64,000 nt of DNA from Bacteroidales bacterium (GTDB taxonomy: Bacteria > Bacteroidota > Bacteroidia > Bacteroidales > Muribaculaceae): the NCBI GenBank assembly GCA_014800815.1, contig JAAVFI010000049.1:1-64000 (forward strand), given 5' to 3'. Under the pieces are notes generated by a model. That model worked only from the letters and a program-made list of their open reading frames with translations. It did not search any database and was not told the origin of the DNA. The position numbers were made by a program, and so were the translations under genes. Below, piece by piece: positions 24,330 to 31,320 of the stretch; the first letter of the stretch is position 1, and every line of letters begins with the position of its first letter.

Positions 24330-25301
24330 TCAGAATATCAGGCCGGCATTGTCCACCCACATGGTAGTGCCGGGAGTACCTGTATAGGGTTCGCCGCTGC
24401 CCGAGGAGAACATCACTATCATATGCGTAGGTGTAGCATCGGCGTCGTCCCAGCCCACTTCAACGACGGGTACCATTTTGCCCTTGGAGTTGCGGGTGTA
24501 GTAGCTTTTTTCTTCGGGAATAAGGTTCATGCGCTTGCTGAATCCGGGCTGCGAAGATATATCACCATAGCGAACTTTGAGGCGGTGATCGTTGACCCAA
24601 CCGGCAGTGTTGCGGCCGAGCTGCTCGCAACCGGTGCCTACTCTCTTTGCGTACACATTGCCTGCGGCATCTTCCCAACGGCGCTGGAGGTATATCACAA
24701 CCTCGGCCTTATCCTTGCCGGGTACGACTTTTTCTTTGCTGAATCCGCTTGAATAGATCATGTCGCCATCGGGAATCACAAGTTTATAGTCGTAGCGGAG
24801 AGCCACGGGGCGCTTTGTATAGGGAATACCCATCACCATTTTGGAGTAGGGGTCGGAAGTTGATTTAACGGGCTCGAGCATTTCGCCGAGGAACATACTG
24901 CCTGACACAAGTACCTTAACATTTACTACGCCCATAGCCTTGCACTCTTCGATGCCGGTAGTGAGCTTTGCGCACTTATTGCCTGCAGAGCGTTCGTCGG
25001 GGAACACCATGTTGCTCACCTTGGTCACGCCGCATACTTTAGCCATGACATTGGAGGTCGCCCACGGCGAACCGCCACGGTTAGTATATGGAGCATCGCC
25101 TACAACGGTGGCCGTAGGAGCTACTTCAAAGCATTGTTTCTGATTTCCTCCGATGATACGCGATTCTTTGATATTGCGTGTGAGCCAGTTATTGAAATCG
25201 CCGAAGGGTAGCATTTCCACTTTCTGAGCGGAGACTAAGGAAGATATACTCAGCATTACAGCAGGCAGTATATAGGAGCGGAGCATTGCGATGACTTTCA
25301 T
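24330..25301 (-). CDS. PCMD-domain secreted protein (putative carbohydrate metabolism)
   Basis: 323 residues with a signal peptide ending near SLVSAQ. The body resembles the PCMD domain (PF13201), a jelly-roll domain found in Bacteroidetes surface proteins thought to bind or act on carbohydrate; the ending GTPGTTMWVDNAGLIF is characteristic. Family members are often fused to lipoprotein or Ig-like modules; here the domain stands alone with no lipobox and no T9SS-like tail, so a periplasmic location is likely. No catalytic residues are known for the family. The gene is a single unit; its 3' end is 17 bp from holA. Confidence 0.7.
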   Translation of the reverse strand: MKVIAMLRSYILPAVMLSISSLVSAQKVEMLPFGDFNNWLTRNIKESRIIGGNQKQCFEVAPTATVVGDAPYTNRGGSPWATSNVMAKVCGVTKVSNMVFPDERSAGNKCAKLTTGIEECKAMGVVNVKVLVSGSMFLGEMLEPVKSTSDPYSKMVMGIPYTKRPVALRYDYKLVIPDGDMIYSSGFSKEKVVPGKDKAEVVIYLQRRWEDAAGNVYAKRVGTGCEQLGRNTAGWVNDHRLKVRYGDISSQPGFSKRMNLIPEEKSYYTRNSKGKMVPVVEVGWDDADATPTHMIVMFSSGSGEPYTGTPGTTMWVDNAGLIF

Positions 25302-25402
25302 AGGAGCGAGTTTTCTTGAATTTGGTTGAAATACTTGAATCTTTCCATTAAAAACACTCCGGAAGTATATCTTGTTCGCCCAAAAAGTAAACTTTCAGAT
25401 AC

Positions 25403-25444
25403 AAAAAAATTAGCGGGCGCCACCCTGAAAAGGGAGCGCCCGCT
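25403..25444 (-). terminator. Intrinsic terminator of rpsF-rpsR-rplI
   Basis: On the minus strand AGCGGGCGC / GCGCCCGCT pair perfectly (9 bp) with an inner CCCT/AGGG stem, followed by AATTTTTTT. It starts 27 bp after the rplI stop. Confidence 0.93.
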
Positions 25445-25470
25445 GTATTGTAGCGTCTAAGCTTTCAGAC

Positions 25471-25914
25471 TTATTCTGCGACTACTTCGAAAGGAATCTC
25501 AACGCTTACTTCCTTGTGGAGCTTAACGTTAGCGGTGTAGTTGCCTACTTCCTTGATAGTTTCCTTGATTTCGATGAGCTTGCGGTCTACGTTGAAACCG
25601 AGCTTTTCGAGAGCTTCTGCAATCTGGATAGCGTTAACAGAACCGAAGATAGTACCTGTAGCACTTGTCTTGGCGCCGATAGTGAGCTTGAGGTCCTTGA
25701 GCTGAGCTGCGAGAGCTTCTGCATCAGCTTTGATCTTAGCGAGCTTGTGAGCGCGCTGACGCTGATTTTCAGCGAGAACCTTGAGAGCAGAGGGAGTAGC
25801 GATAACAGCCTTACCGGTGGGGATGAGGTAATTGCGGCCGTATCCGTCTTTTACTTCAACAACGTCGTCCTTGTATCCGAGGCCCGAAACGTCTTCTTTA
25901 AGAATGATCTTCAT
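25471..25914 (-). CDS. rplI: 50S ribosomal protein L9
   Basis: 147 residues, typical length. L9 has an N-terminal rRNA-binding domain (MKIILKEDVSGLGYKDDVVE, GYGRNYLIPTGKAV), a long connecting helix (about 40-75) and a C-terminal domain (about 80-147). It is the last gene of the rpsF-rpsR-rplI operon, 21 bp after rpsR, and is followed by a strong terminator. Confidence 0.98.
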   Translation of the reverse strand: MKIILKEDVSGLGYKDDVVEVKDGYGRNYLIPTGKAVIATPSALKVLAENQRQRAHKLAKIKADAEALAAQLKDLKLTIGAKTSATGTIFGSVNAIQIAEALEKLGFNVDRKLIEIKETIKEVGNYTANVKLHKEVSVEIPFEVVAE

Positions 25915-25935
25915 AGTGTTTCTTGCGGTAAGGGG

Positions 25936-26205
25936 TTATTTCATCAGGTCGGTTACATAGGGAAGGAGTGCGAGGTGACGAGCACGCTTAACAGCCTGAG
26001 CGACGCGACGCTGGAACTTGAGAGAAGTACCGGTGATGCGACGGGGGAGGATTTTGCCCTGCTCGTTGAGGAATTTCTTGAGGAATTCCGGGTCCTTGTA
26101 GTCTACGAAGTTGATGCCGAAACGTTTGAAACGGCAGTATTTTTTCTTCTTCACGTCAACCGACATGGGGGTCAGGTAGCGGATTTCTGATTGAGTCTGT
26201 GCCAT
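25936..26205 (-). CDS. rpsR: 30S ribosomal protein S18
   Basis: 89 residues. The conserved core [40 protein letters not shown] and the basic C-terminus are present. S18 binds S6 on the platform of the 30S subunit, which matches the adjacent rpsF located 3 bp upstream. No zinc-ribbon cysteine set is visible beyond the single C24, so this looks like the zinc-independent form. Confidence 0.98.
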   Translation of the reverse strand: MAQTQSEIRYLTPMSVDVKKKKYCRFKRFGINFVDYKDPEFLKKFLNEQGKILPRRITGTSLKFQRRVAQAVKRARHLALLPYVTDLMK

Positions 26206-26208
26206 GAT

Positions 26209-26574
26209 TTAGTCCTCCTTGTTTTCTACGGTTTGAGCCTGGGGCTGAGCGGCACGGCGAGCGCGGCGCTTCTCAGCGTACTGAGCTGCGTATTTGTCCT
26301 GACGGAAAGTGAGCCAACGGAGAACGCGTTCGTCACGACGGAAAGCGGTCTCGAGAGTGCGGATCACCTTGGGATCGGCATTGAATTCAATGAAATTGTA
26401 GAAGCCGGTCGACTTCTTGTCGATGGGGTAAGCGAGCTTGCGCAGGCCCCAGTCTTCGCTGTTTACGATTTCAGCACCGTTGTCGGTGAGAACCTTAGCG
26501 AACTTTTCTACCGCTTCCTTCATCTGAGCATCAGACAAAACGGGAGTTAAAATGAAAACGGTTTCGTACTGCAT
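26209..26574 (-). CDS. rpsF: 30S ribosomal protein S6
   Basis: 121 residues. The ferredoxin-like fold starts [20 protein letters not shown] and contains [20 protein letters not shown], the typical S6 core. The tail ([19 protein letters not shown]) is a disordered basic/acidic extension. It is the first gene of the operon with S18 and L9 and is driven by the promoter at 26624-26654. Confidence 0.98.
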   Translation of the reverse strand: MQYETVFILTPVLSDAQMKEAVEKFAKVLTDNGAEIVNSEDWGLRKLAYPIDKKSTGFYNFIEFNADPKVIRTLETAFRRDERVLRWLTFRQDKYAAQYAEKRRARRAAQPQAQTVENKED

Positions 26575-26623
26575 TTTAGGTTGATAATTAAGTGATTAGT
26601 TCTGTGGAATATTTTTCCGGCTG

Positions 26624-26654
26624 CAAAGGTACGATTTTTTTATGTAACTGCCAA
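26624..26654 (-). promoter_or_regulatory. Promoter of rpsF-rpsR-rplI
   Basis: Minus strand: TTG (26652-26654), 20-bp spacer, TACCTTTG (26624-26631), a perfect Bacteroidetes promoter. The -7 box ends 49 bp before the rpsF ATG. The promoter abuts direct-repeat copy A (26655-26688). Confidence 0.8.
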
Positions 26655-26688
26655 ATTTTTCGGGCACTTCAGCTCTTTTTAGTATATT
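26655..26688. repeat. 34-bp direct repeat, copy A
   Basis: Matches copy B (28262-28295) at 32 of 34 positions. It lies between the rpsF promoter and the end of the interrupted AlbA_2 gene. Read on the minus strand in the frame of the HxlR gene end it would encode YTKKS-stop, against YAKKN-stop in copy B, so it resembles a remnant of that gene's 3' end or an attachment-type duplication. Confidence 0.85.
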
Positions 26689-26700
26689 CTATTCGCTATC

Positions 26701-28161
26701 TTATTCTTTGATAATCTCCCAATGACCGCCTTTCTTGGGCCCTATATGCCTTATTAGATGTGACATTTTTACAATCTCACGATCTATTGTCGGAGCACTA
26801 ACGCCAATTGCTTTAGCTATTGAATCAAGACTAATTGCAGGATCCTCCTGTATTAATTTGAGAATACTCTGCTGACGCTGAGAGATTTTTTTAGCATCAT
26901 TTTTAGCATCATTTTTAGCATCACTTTTAGCATCACTCCCACTTGCATATACATCATTGCCTTCAGTCTTTCTTTGGATAGCTGATTTGAGGGGGAAGGT
27001 TACGGTGGCAATGGTGCGGTCACTTTCGATAGTAGGACGAGTGCCTGTCAAGGTTTCCCAACTTGTGAGTTTGTTCATGCCGTATCCGGCGTTCTCTGCA
27101 ATTCCTACGAAGCGGAAAAGTTTGGCAATGGTTGGGTTGCGAAGTTTGGAGTATATCTTTCCGAGAATGTCCTTGACAGGGAGTGGAAAGGCTCCGCCGT
27201 TCATAAATTATATATGGTCGGTAAAGACGCGGATGCAGGAACGCAAAGAATCAAAGTGATCGCAGTGCATGACCATGTTGGCGAGGGCCTCGCGGAGTAC
27301 CTTGTATTGGCTTTCGTCATGAGTGGCAAATCCATCGTCTTTGATATGTATGGGTGCATCGACAAGTGTTCTGAAACGACGCAAGATAATCTGTACTGCT
27401 TCCCAGATGTTGTCCTGCTCCGGGATTCGGTAGGTGTATCTTACCTCTGCTTGTTGAATTGTCGGAGCCGGAATCTCTATATAGTCAACACAGAATGTCG
27501 GTACGTAACGAAGGACATAGGGGGATTTGCCGAACATCAGAAGTCCGGCGTAAGTGAGCAGCCCATTCCTGGTTATGTTGACTTGTTCGCAGAACTCAGC
27601 ATCATCCACTTCGCGTAGATTAACAAGATTCTGCGTCTGACTTAGGGCGAACCTATAACTTTTCAAAGTATTGAGATTGAGCATATCAATGCTCGTGTCG
27701 GGTATGGTCTCTTCGGTTTTCTTGCCAAAGGATTGATTGCGGAACATCGCGCGTATCTCACCCTCGGTTGCCCGTTGGTCGCCACTACCCATTCGGATAA
27801 ACGTGTTGACGGGATTCCCGAAATAGACTGGCTTCAAATCAACCTCAGGCACATAAAACGCAAGAAGTTTTTTTCCGTCAATATCGTATCGCTTAGAGGT
27901 AACGACCAATCTCTGATTGAACTTCTCCGAGCGCAAAGTGCCAAGAAAATCCTGTTCAAGTTTTTCGACGTTATCCACTCCTTGAATTTCGAATGTCTTG
28001 CCGGATTGTTTCACTCCGAGCACAATCCAGCCGCCGGAGGTATTTGAGAACGCGCTGACGCTTTCCCAGATATTCTTCGGCAACTCAGATTTTGCAGCCT
28101 TAACTTCAAAATCCTCCCATTCTATGTCGCTCAGTTTTGCGACAAGCTCATTCTCAGTCAT
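26701..28161 (-). pseudogene. AlbA_2/Schlafen-type putative DNA-binding and ATP-binding protein, interrupted by an in-frame stop
   Basis: One gene split by a single ochre codon at 27208-27210. The first part (317 codons, 27208-28161) has the AlbA_2 domain at the N-terminus (IEWEDFEVKAAKSELPKNIW, SAFSNTSGGWIVLGVKQSGK) and the start of the GHKL-like HATPase_c_4 region (REALANMVMHCDHFD, CIRVFTDHI). After the stop the same frame continues with F-MNGGAFPLPVKDILGK, KLRNPTIAKLFRFVGIAENA and GYGMNKL, which is the normal continuation of this family. The linker (residues DAKSDAKNDAKNDAKK) comes from a 12-bp tandem repeat, and the C-terminus is a winged helix (SILKLIQEDPAISLDSIAKA). In relatives the residue at the stop is usually Glu, so a GAA-to-TAA change is likely. 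The downstream ATG could allow reinitiation. The region appears AT-richer than the flanking genes. Confidence 0.85.
26891..26938. repeat. 12-bp tandem repeat, four units
   Basis: Four head-to-tail units of TTAGCATCATTT (the last two differ by one or two bases), encoding a repeated Asp-Ala-Lys-Ser/Asn linker between the ATPase-like and winged-helix parts of the AlbA_2 gene. Because the unit is a multiple of three, copy-number change would alter linker length without a frameshift. Confidence 0.9.
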
Positions 28162-28169
28162 TTCAACTG

Positions 28170-28177
28170 CAAAATTA
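28170..28177 (-). promoter_or_regulatory. -7 promoter box of the AlbA_2 gene
   Basis: Minus strand TAATTTTG, matching TAnnTTTG, only 8 bp from the ATG at 28161, which would give a near-leaderless transcript. No TTG was found at the expected -33 distance. Confidence 0.4.
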
Positions 28178-28261
28178 AGAAAAATCTATTAATAAACTAC
28201 TATGATTGAGTATCGAACGCAAACAAACGCATCAAAAATTGTCCGTATAGTTATTGATGAG

Positions 28262-28295
28262 ATTTTTCGGGCACTTCAGTTCTTTTTAGCATATT
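28262..28295. repeat. 34-bp direct repeat, copy B
   Basis: Pairs with copy A (26655-26688), offset 1,607 bp. It covers the last five codons and stop of the HxlR gene plus 14 bp beyond. The two copies bracket the AlbA_2 gene. Confidence 0.85.
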
Positions 28296-28635
28296 TGCGC
28301 TCGAAAATATCGAAATGGTCTGTGCCCCACTGCAACATTTGATCAATGATGGGTATGAGCGTACAGCCCAGTGGAGTAATCTTATACTCGGAGCGCGGAG
28401 GGAGTTCGGCGAAAATCGTTTTCTCGACAAGACCGTCCTCAACAAGCTCCTTTAGTTGAATATCCAGTACACGCGGAGCGGCCTCGGGCAGACACTTATG
28501 TATTTCGTTGGGTCGCATAGGTGTCCCGCTCCTAAGCTCGTCGAGAATACACGATTTCCACTTTGAGCCGAGAAGGCTCATGGTAAGTCTCAGCGGGCAG
28601 TTGAGGTCTACAGGTATCTTTTTTTCGTAAGCCAT
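28276..28635 (-). CDS. HxlR-family winged-helix transcriptional regulator
   Basis: 119 residues, typical of HxlR/MarR-like dimeric repressors or activators that respond to redox or electrophile stress. The HxlR signature is clear: CPLRLTMSLLGSKWKSCILD, RPNEIHKCLPEAAPRVLDIQ, LVEDGLVEKTIF and the wing PPRSEYKITPLG. A single cysteine, C14 (LNCPLR), lies before the first helix at the position used for redox sensing in YodB/HypR-type members. It is divergent from the NTF2-like/flavin reductase pair, with two inverted repeats in the intergenic region, so autoregulation and control of that pair is the likely role. Confidence 0.9.
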   Translation of the reverse strand: MAYEKKIPVDLNCPLRLTMSLLGSKWKSCILDELRSGTPMRPNEIHKCLPEAAPRVLDIQLKELVEDGLVEKTIFAELPPRSEYKITPLGCTLIPIIDQMLQWGTDHFDIFERKYAKKN

Positions 28636-28660
28636 ACTTTGATTTATCCAATTGACAGGG

Positions 28661-28668
28661 CAAAGATA
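28661..28668 (-). promoter_or_regulatory. -7 promoter box of the HxlR gene
   Basis: Minus strand TATCTTTG, 25 bp from the ATG. It touches the inverted repeat AGTCA-TTAAC-TGACT (28668-28682), a position suited to repression. Confidence 0.55.
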
Positions 28669-28719
28669 GTCATTAACTGACTAATATTCATATATGGAAA
28701 AATTATTCTATACATGAAT
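28668..28719. promoter_or_regulatory. Operator-like inverted repeats between HxlR and the NTF2-like gene
   Basis: Two palindromic sites: AGTCA-TTAAC-TGACT (28668-28682, perfect 5-bp arms) and ATTCATATATGG / CTATACATGAAT (28686-28697 and 28708-28719, 10 of 12 matched). The larger one lies just upstream of the rightward -33 element (28733). Arm length and spacing suit a dimeric winged-helix regulator such as the adjacent HxlR protein. Confidence 0.55.
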
Positions 28720-28732
28720 CTTTTTTCGGTAC

Positions 28733-28763
28733 TTGATTTTTAGTGATTACTACTCTAATTTTG
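28733..28763 (+). promoter_or_regulatory. Promoter of the NTF2-like/flavin reductase pair
   Basis: TTG (28733-28735), exactly 20 bp, then TAATTTTG (28756-28763): a full Bacteroidetes promoter, ending 30 bp before the ATG at 28794. Confidence 0.8.
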
Positions 28764-28793
28764 CATCGTCAAAAAAAACATACATTATTTATC

Positions 28794-29174
28794 ATGAGAG
28801 ACAATATTGAAGAATATAATGCGGTGGCCAAAGCGGCAGAAAAATTTGTAAAAAGCGTTGCTGAAGGCAATAGTGAATACGCACGCACTCTGTTTACCAA
28901 CGATGCAGTGCTCTTCGGTATACTCAACGGAGTGGAAGAACGCGGTTCTATAGAGCAATTCTACCACAATGTCGACACCGTAGGTGCCGGTGCAGATTTC
29001 AAGGCTCGTATCGACGTGCTCGCTGTAGAGGAGACGGTCGCCGTTGTCCGCGTTCTCGAAGAAGGCTGGGGCGGCTCTATCGACTTTACCGATTTCCTGT
29101 TGCTACTGAAACTCAACGGCGAATGGAAGTGTGTGGCCAAGGCATATAATCAGAACTCCAATACCATTAAGTGA
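28794..29174 (+). CDS. NTF2-like (putative lumazine-binding / SnoaL-like) protein
   Basis: 126 residues with the NTF2-like cone fold seen in putative lumazine-binding proteins: an N-terminal helix pair (EEYNAVAKAAEKFVKSVAEG), a loop LFTNDAVLFGILNG, and a C-terminal beta-sheet (DFTDFLLLLKLNGEWKCVAK). No signal peptide. The start at 28794 (MRDNIEEYN) is chosen over 28743 because it follows the promoter at 28733-28763 and matches the family N-terminus. The flavin-linked reductase begins 3 bp after its stop, so both are probably made together. The ligand is unknown; a small aromatic or flavin-type molecule is plausible. Confidence 0.8.
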   Translation: MRDNIEEYNAVAKAAEKFVKSVAEGNSEYARTLFTNDAVLFGILNGVEERGSIEQFYHNVDTVGAGADFKARIDVLAVEETVAVVRVLEEGWGGSIDFTDFLLLLKLNGEWKCVAKAYNQNSNTIK

Positions 29175-29177
29175 GTC

Positions 29178-29717
29178 ATGAAGATAACCGTAATCACCGG
29201 CAGCCCGAGGAAGAACGGCAATACCTTTGCTATGGTCGATGCCTTCATAAAGGCTGCCGAGGCAAAAGGACATGAAGTAGTACGCTTCGACGCAGCCTTG
29301 ATGAAAATCGGAGGTTGCCACGCGTGCATGACATGTTTCAAGACCGGCAAAGCCTGCTCATTCGACGATGATTTCAATATCATCGCTCCGCACATACTGG
29401 ATGCGGATGCAATTGTATATGCAATGCCGCTGTACTGGTATTCGATACCTGCTCAAATCAAAGGTGTAATCGACCGTGTATTCTCTTTCTATGTGGCAGA
29501 AAAGCCCATTTCAGGTAAGAAAATGGGATTGATATGCTGCTGTGAAGAGCACGATGCCTCTGTTATGGATGGTGTAAAACTTCCGTTGGAGCGAACCGCC
29601 GCCCTGCTCAAGTGGGATATCGTGGGAGAAGTACTTATTCCCGGAGTATTTGTCGAAGGAGACATCGCCAAAACCGACGGCTGCGCACAGGCTGCCGCTC
29701 TGGCCGAGAAGTTCTAA
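29178..29717 (+). CDS. NADPH-dependent FMN reductase / flavodoxin-family oxidoreductase
   Basis: 179 residues with a flavodoxin-like fold. The FMN phosphate loop GSPRKNGNT is at about 8-16, the C-x2-C pair (GGCHACMTC) near 46-52 is typical of the iron-sulfur-flavoprotein/FMN-reductase family, and the second flavin loop is MPLYWYSIPAQIKGVIDRVF. Full length. Such enzymes reduce quinones, azo or nitro compounds with NAD(P)H. It is co-transcribed with the NTF2-like gene and divergent from HxlR, a layout typical of electrophile/quinone-responsive modules. A hairpin terminator follows at 29743. Confidence 0.88.
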   Translation: MKITVITGSPRKNGNTFAMVDAFIKAAEAKGHEVVRFDAALMKIGGCHACMTCFKTGKACSFDDDFNIIAPHILDADAIVYAMPLYWYSIPAQIKGVIDRVFSFYVAEKPISGKKMGLICCCEEHDASVMDGVKLPLERTAALLKWDIVGEVLIPGVFVEGDIAKTDGCAQAAALAEKF

Positions 29718-29742
29718 AATAACCATAGTCTTTAACTACTAC

Positions 29743-29772
29743 AAAGCACATCGGCGCAAGTCGGTGTGCTTT
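29743..29772 (+). terminator. Terminator hairpin after the flavin reductase
   Basis: A 13-bp stem (AAAGCACATCGGC / GTCGGTGTGCTTT, two G-U pairs) closed by a GCAA tetraloop and followed by a T-rich segment, 25 bp after the stop codon. Confidence 0.8.
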
Positions 29773-29921
29773 AGTTTGTTATATCAGAGAGTGTCAAAGG
29801 TTCGCTGATGAGCCTGTATGCTGTGTGCAGAATCTTGCCAATTTTGTATATTATACTGATTCGCGCGTGATTAGGGGGCAGAAAGGTTGAGATGTGCGAC
29901 TGCAATTTTTGCATAAATCGG

Positions 29922-29929
29922 TAAATTTG
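29922..29929 (+). promoter_or_regulatory. -7 promoter box of the GH28 operon
   Basis: TAAATTTG matches TAnnTTTG and lies 26 bp before the ATG at 29956. The -33 region lacks a clear TTG, which may mean that an activator is required. Confidence 0.5.
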
Positions 29930-29955
29930 CATCGCTAACACTTAACTTCTAAAAC

Positions 29956-31320
29956 ATGAATAAACGAATATCACTTTTGGCATCGTCGATTTTTCTCATT
30001 TCATCAATGATGTACGGAGCGGATGCAGATCTCAGCAAAATTCATTCTTATGCCGGAAAGTCAAAACCTGTCACCGGCATTGTTCAGCAAGCTATAGACT
30101 ATTGTTCGAATACGGGCGGAGGTACGGTGACTATCCCCTTGGGAGAATATATCACCGGTGCGCTTGTGCTGAAATCGGGCGTAGAGCTTCATCTCTCGGC
30201 CGGATGTGTGCTCAAGGGGTCGACAAATCATCCTGACGACTATGCCGCAGGCCGCGGTGTGATATCGGCCAAAGGCGCTCACAATTGTTCTGTGACAGGC
30301 CTCGGAACTATCGACGGCCAGGGCCAACATGAAAACTTCCAGCGCTACGGCAATAATCAGGGCAATCGCCCGCACGCTCTGTTCTTTGAAGACTGTACCG
30401 ACGTGACGGTGAAAGACGTATATATCCGCAATGCCGCATGGTGGTCGTTCCGCCTGTTCAGATGCGACGGCGTGACTATCGACAATGTGAAGGTGTACAG
30501 CCACGCTATTGTAAACAACGACGGCATAGATATCGACGCCCGCAACGTGACGGTGTCGAACTGCCGCATTGACTCCGACGACGACGGTATCTGCCTCAAG
30601 AGCGACGACCCCGACTTTCTGCCAGAAAACATAGCCATAACCAACTGCGTAATAGGCTCGAACTGTAATCCTATCAAACTGGGTACGTCGGGCTACTGCG
30701 GCTTCCGCAACATAAGTGTGAGCAACTGTGTGATACATCGCCCCGCCGAAAGCAACGTATGGAACTGGTCGAAAGAATATCGCGAGGTAGAGCCGGGCGA
30801 ACTCACCGGTCTGGCCGGTATCGCGGTAGAATCGGTAGACGGCGGCAATCTCGAAAACGTTCAGTTCTCGAATATTACAATGACCGGCGTCATCACTCCT
30901 ATATTCGTATGCCTTAACGGACGCCACGGCGTGGGTACTCTCCGCAATGTGACTTTTGAAAATATCACCGCACAGACCACCGGCATAATACCGACTCTCA
31001 TCAGCGGCGTCCCCGGGGGAATAATCGACGGCATAACCATGCGCAACATCGTGGTAGAAAGCAAAGGTCGCGGCACGGCTCAGGACGCAAGCACCAACCT
31101 GCCCGAAAATCTGAACGGCTATCCCGAAAACCGTATGTACGGCCACTCCAATCCTGCCCACGGCCTCTACATACGCCACGCAAAAAATGTATCTGTCGAC
31201 AATTTCCGCATCAATCTCAAAGATGAAGATGCCCGTCCGGCGGCGGTGCTCGTCGACGTAGAGAACGCCGACATCGAAAAGTTATCGACAAACGGAGACA
31301 AGTCTATCGTAAAGAAATGA
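29956..31320 (+). CDS. Glycoside hydrolase family 28 (polygalacturonase-like)
   Basis: 454 residues with signal peptide (ending near MYGADA) and a right-handed beta-helix. GH28 enzymes hydrolyse alpha-linked galacturonic acid or related uronan/rhamno-linkages by inversion. The catalytic aspartates are at D189 (HAIVNNDGIDID, the NTD-like motif) and D209/D210 (SDDDGICLKS). The classical GHG histidine motif is replaced by SNCNPIKLGT; as I recall, this variant occurs in several Bacteroidetes GH28 proteins and may shift specificity. The next gene starts inside its stop codon (ATGA overlap). No sorting tail, so periplasmic location is likely. Confidence 0.88.
   Translation: MNKRISLLASSIFLISSMMYGADADLSKIHSYAGKSKPVTGIVQQAIDYCSNTGGGTVTIPLGEYITGALVLKSGVELHLSAGCVLKGSTNHPDDYAAGRGVISAKGAHNCSVTGLGTIDGQGQHENFQRYGNNQGNRPHALFFEDCTDVTVKDVYIRNAAWWSFRLFRCDGVTIDNVKVYSHAIVNNDGIDIDARNVTVSNCRIDSDDDGICLKSDDPDFLPENIAITNCVIGSNCNPIKLGTSGYCGFRNISVSNCVIHRPAESNVWNWSKEYREVEPGELTGLAGIAVESVDGGNLENVQFSNITMTGVITPIFVCLNGRHGVGTLRNVTFENITAQTTGIIPTLISGVPGGIIDGITMRNIVVESKGRGTAQDASTNLPENLNGYPENRMYGHSNPAHGLYIRHAKNVSVDNFRINLKDEDARPAAVLVDVENADIEKLSTNGDKSIVKK

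Noticed and set aside
26575-26623. S6:S18 autoregulatory leader motif upstream of rpsF
   Set aside because: A GCCGGAA...TTCC segment could form a small stem with an exposed CCG, but the structure is too short to claim by eye; a covariance-model search would decide.
26891-26938. Tandem repeat as a CRISPR array
   Set aside because: Units are 12 bp without spacers and lie within a coding frame.
26701-27204. 167-codon frame read as an independent winged-helix gene
   Set aside because: It is the direct in-frame continuation of the AlbA_2 gene after one stop codon, and its first residues belong to the interior of the ATPase-like domain.
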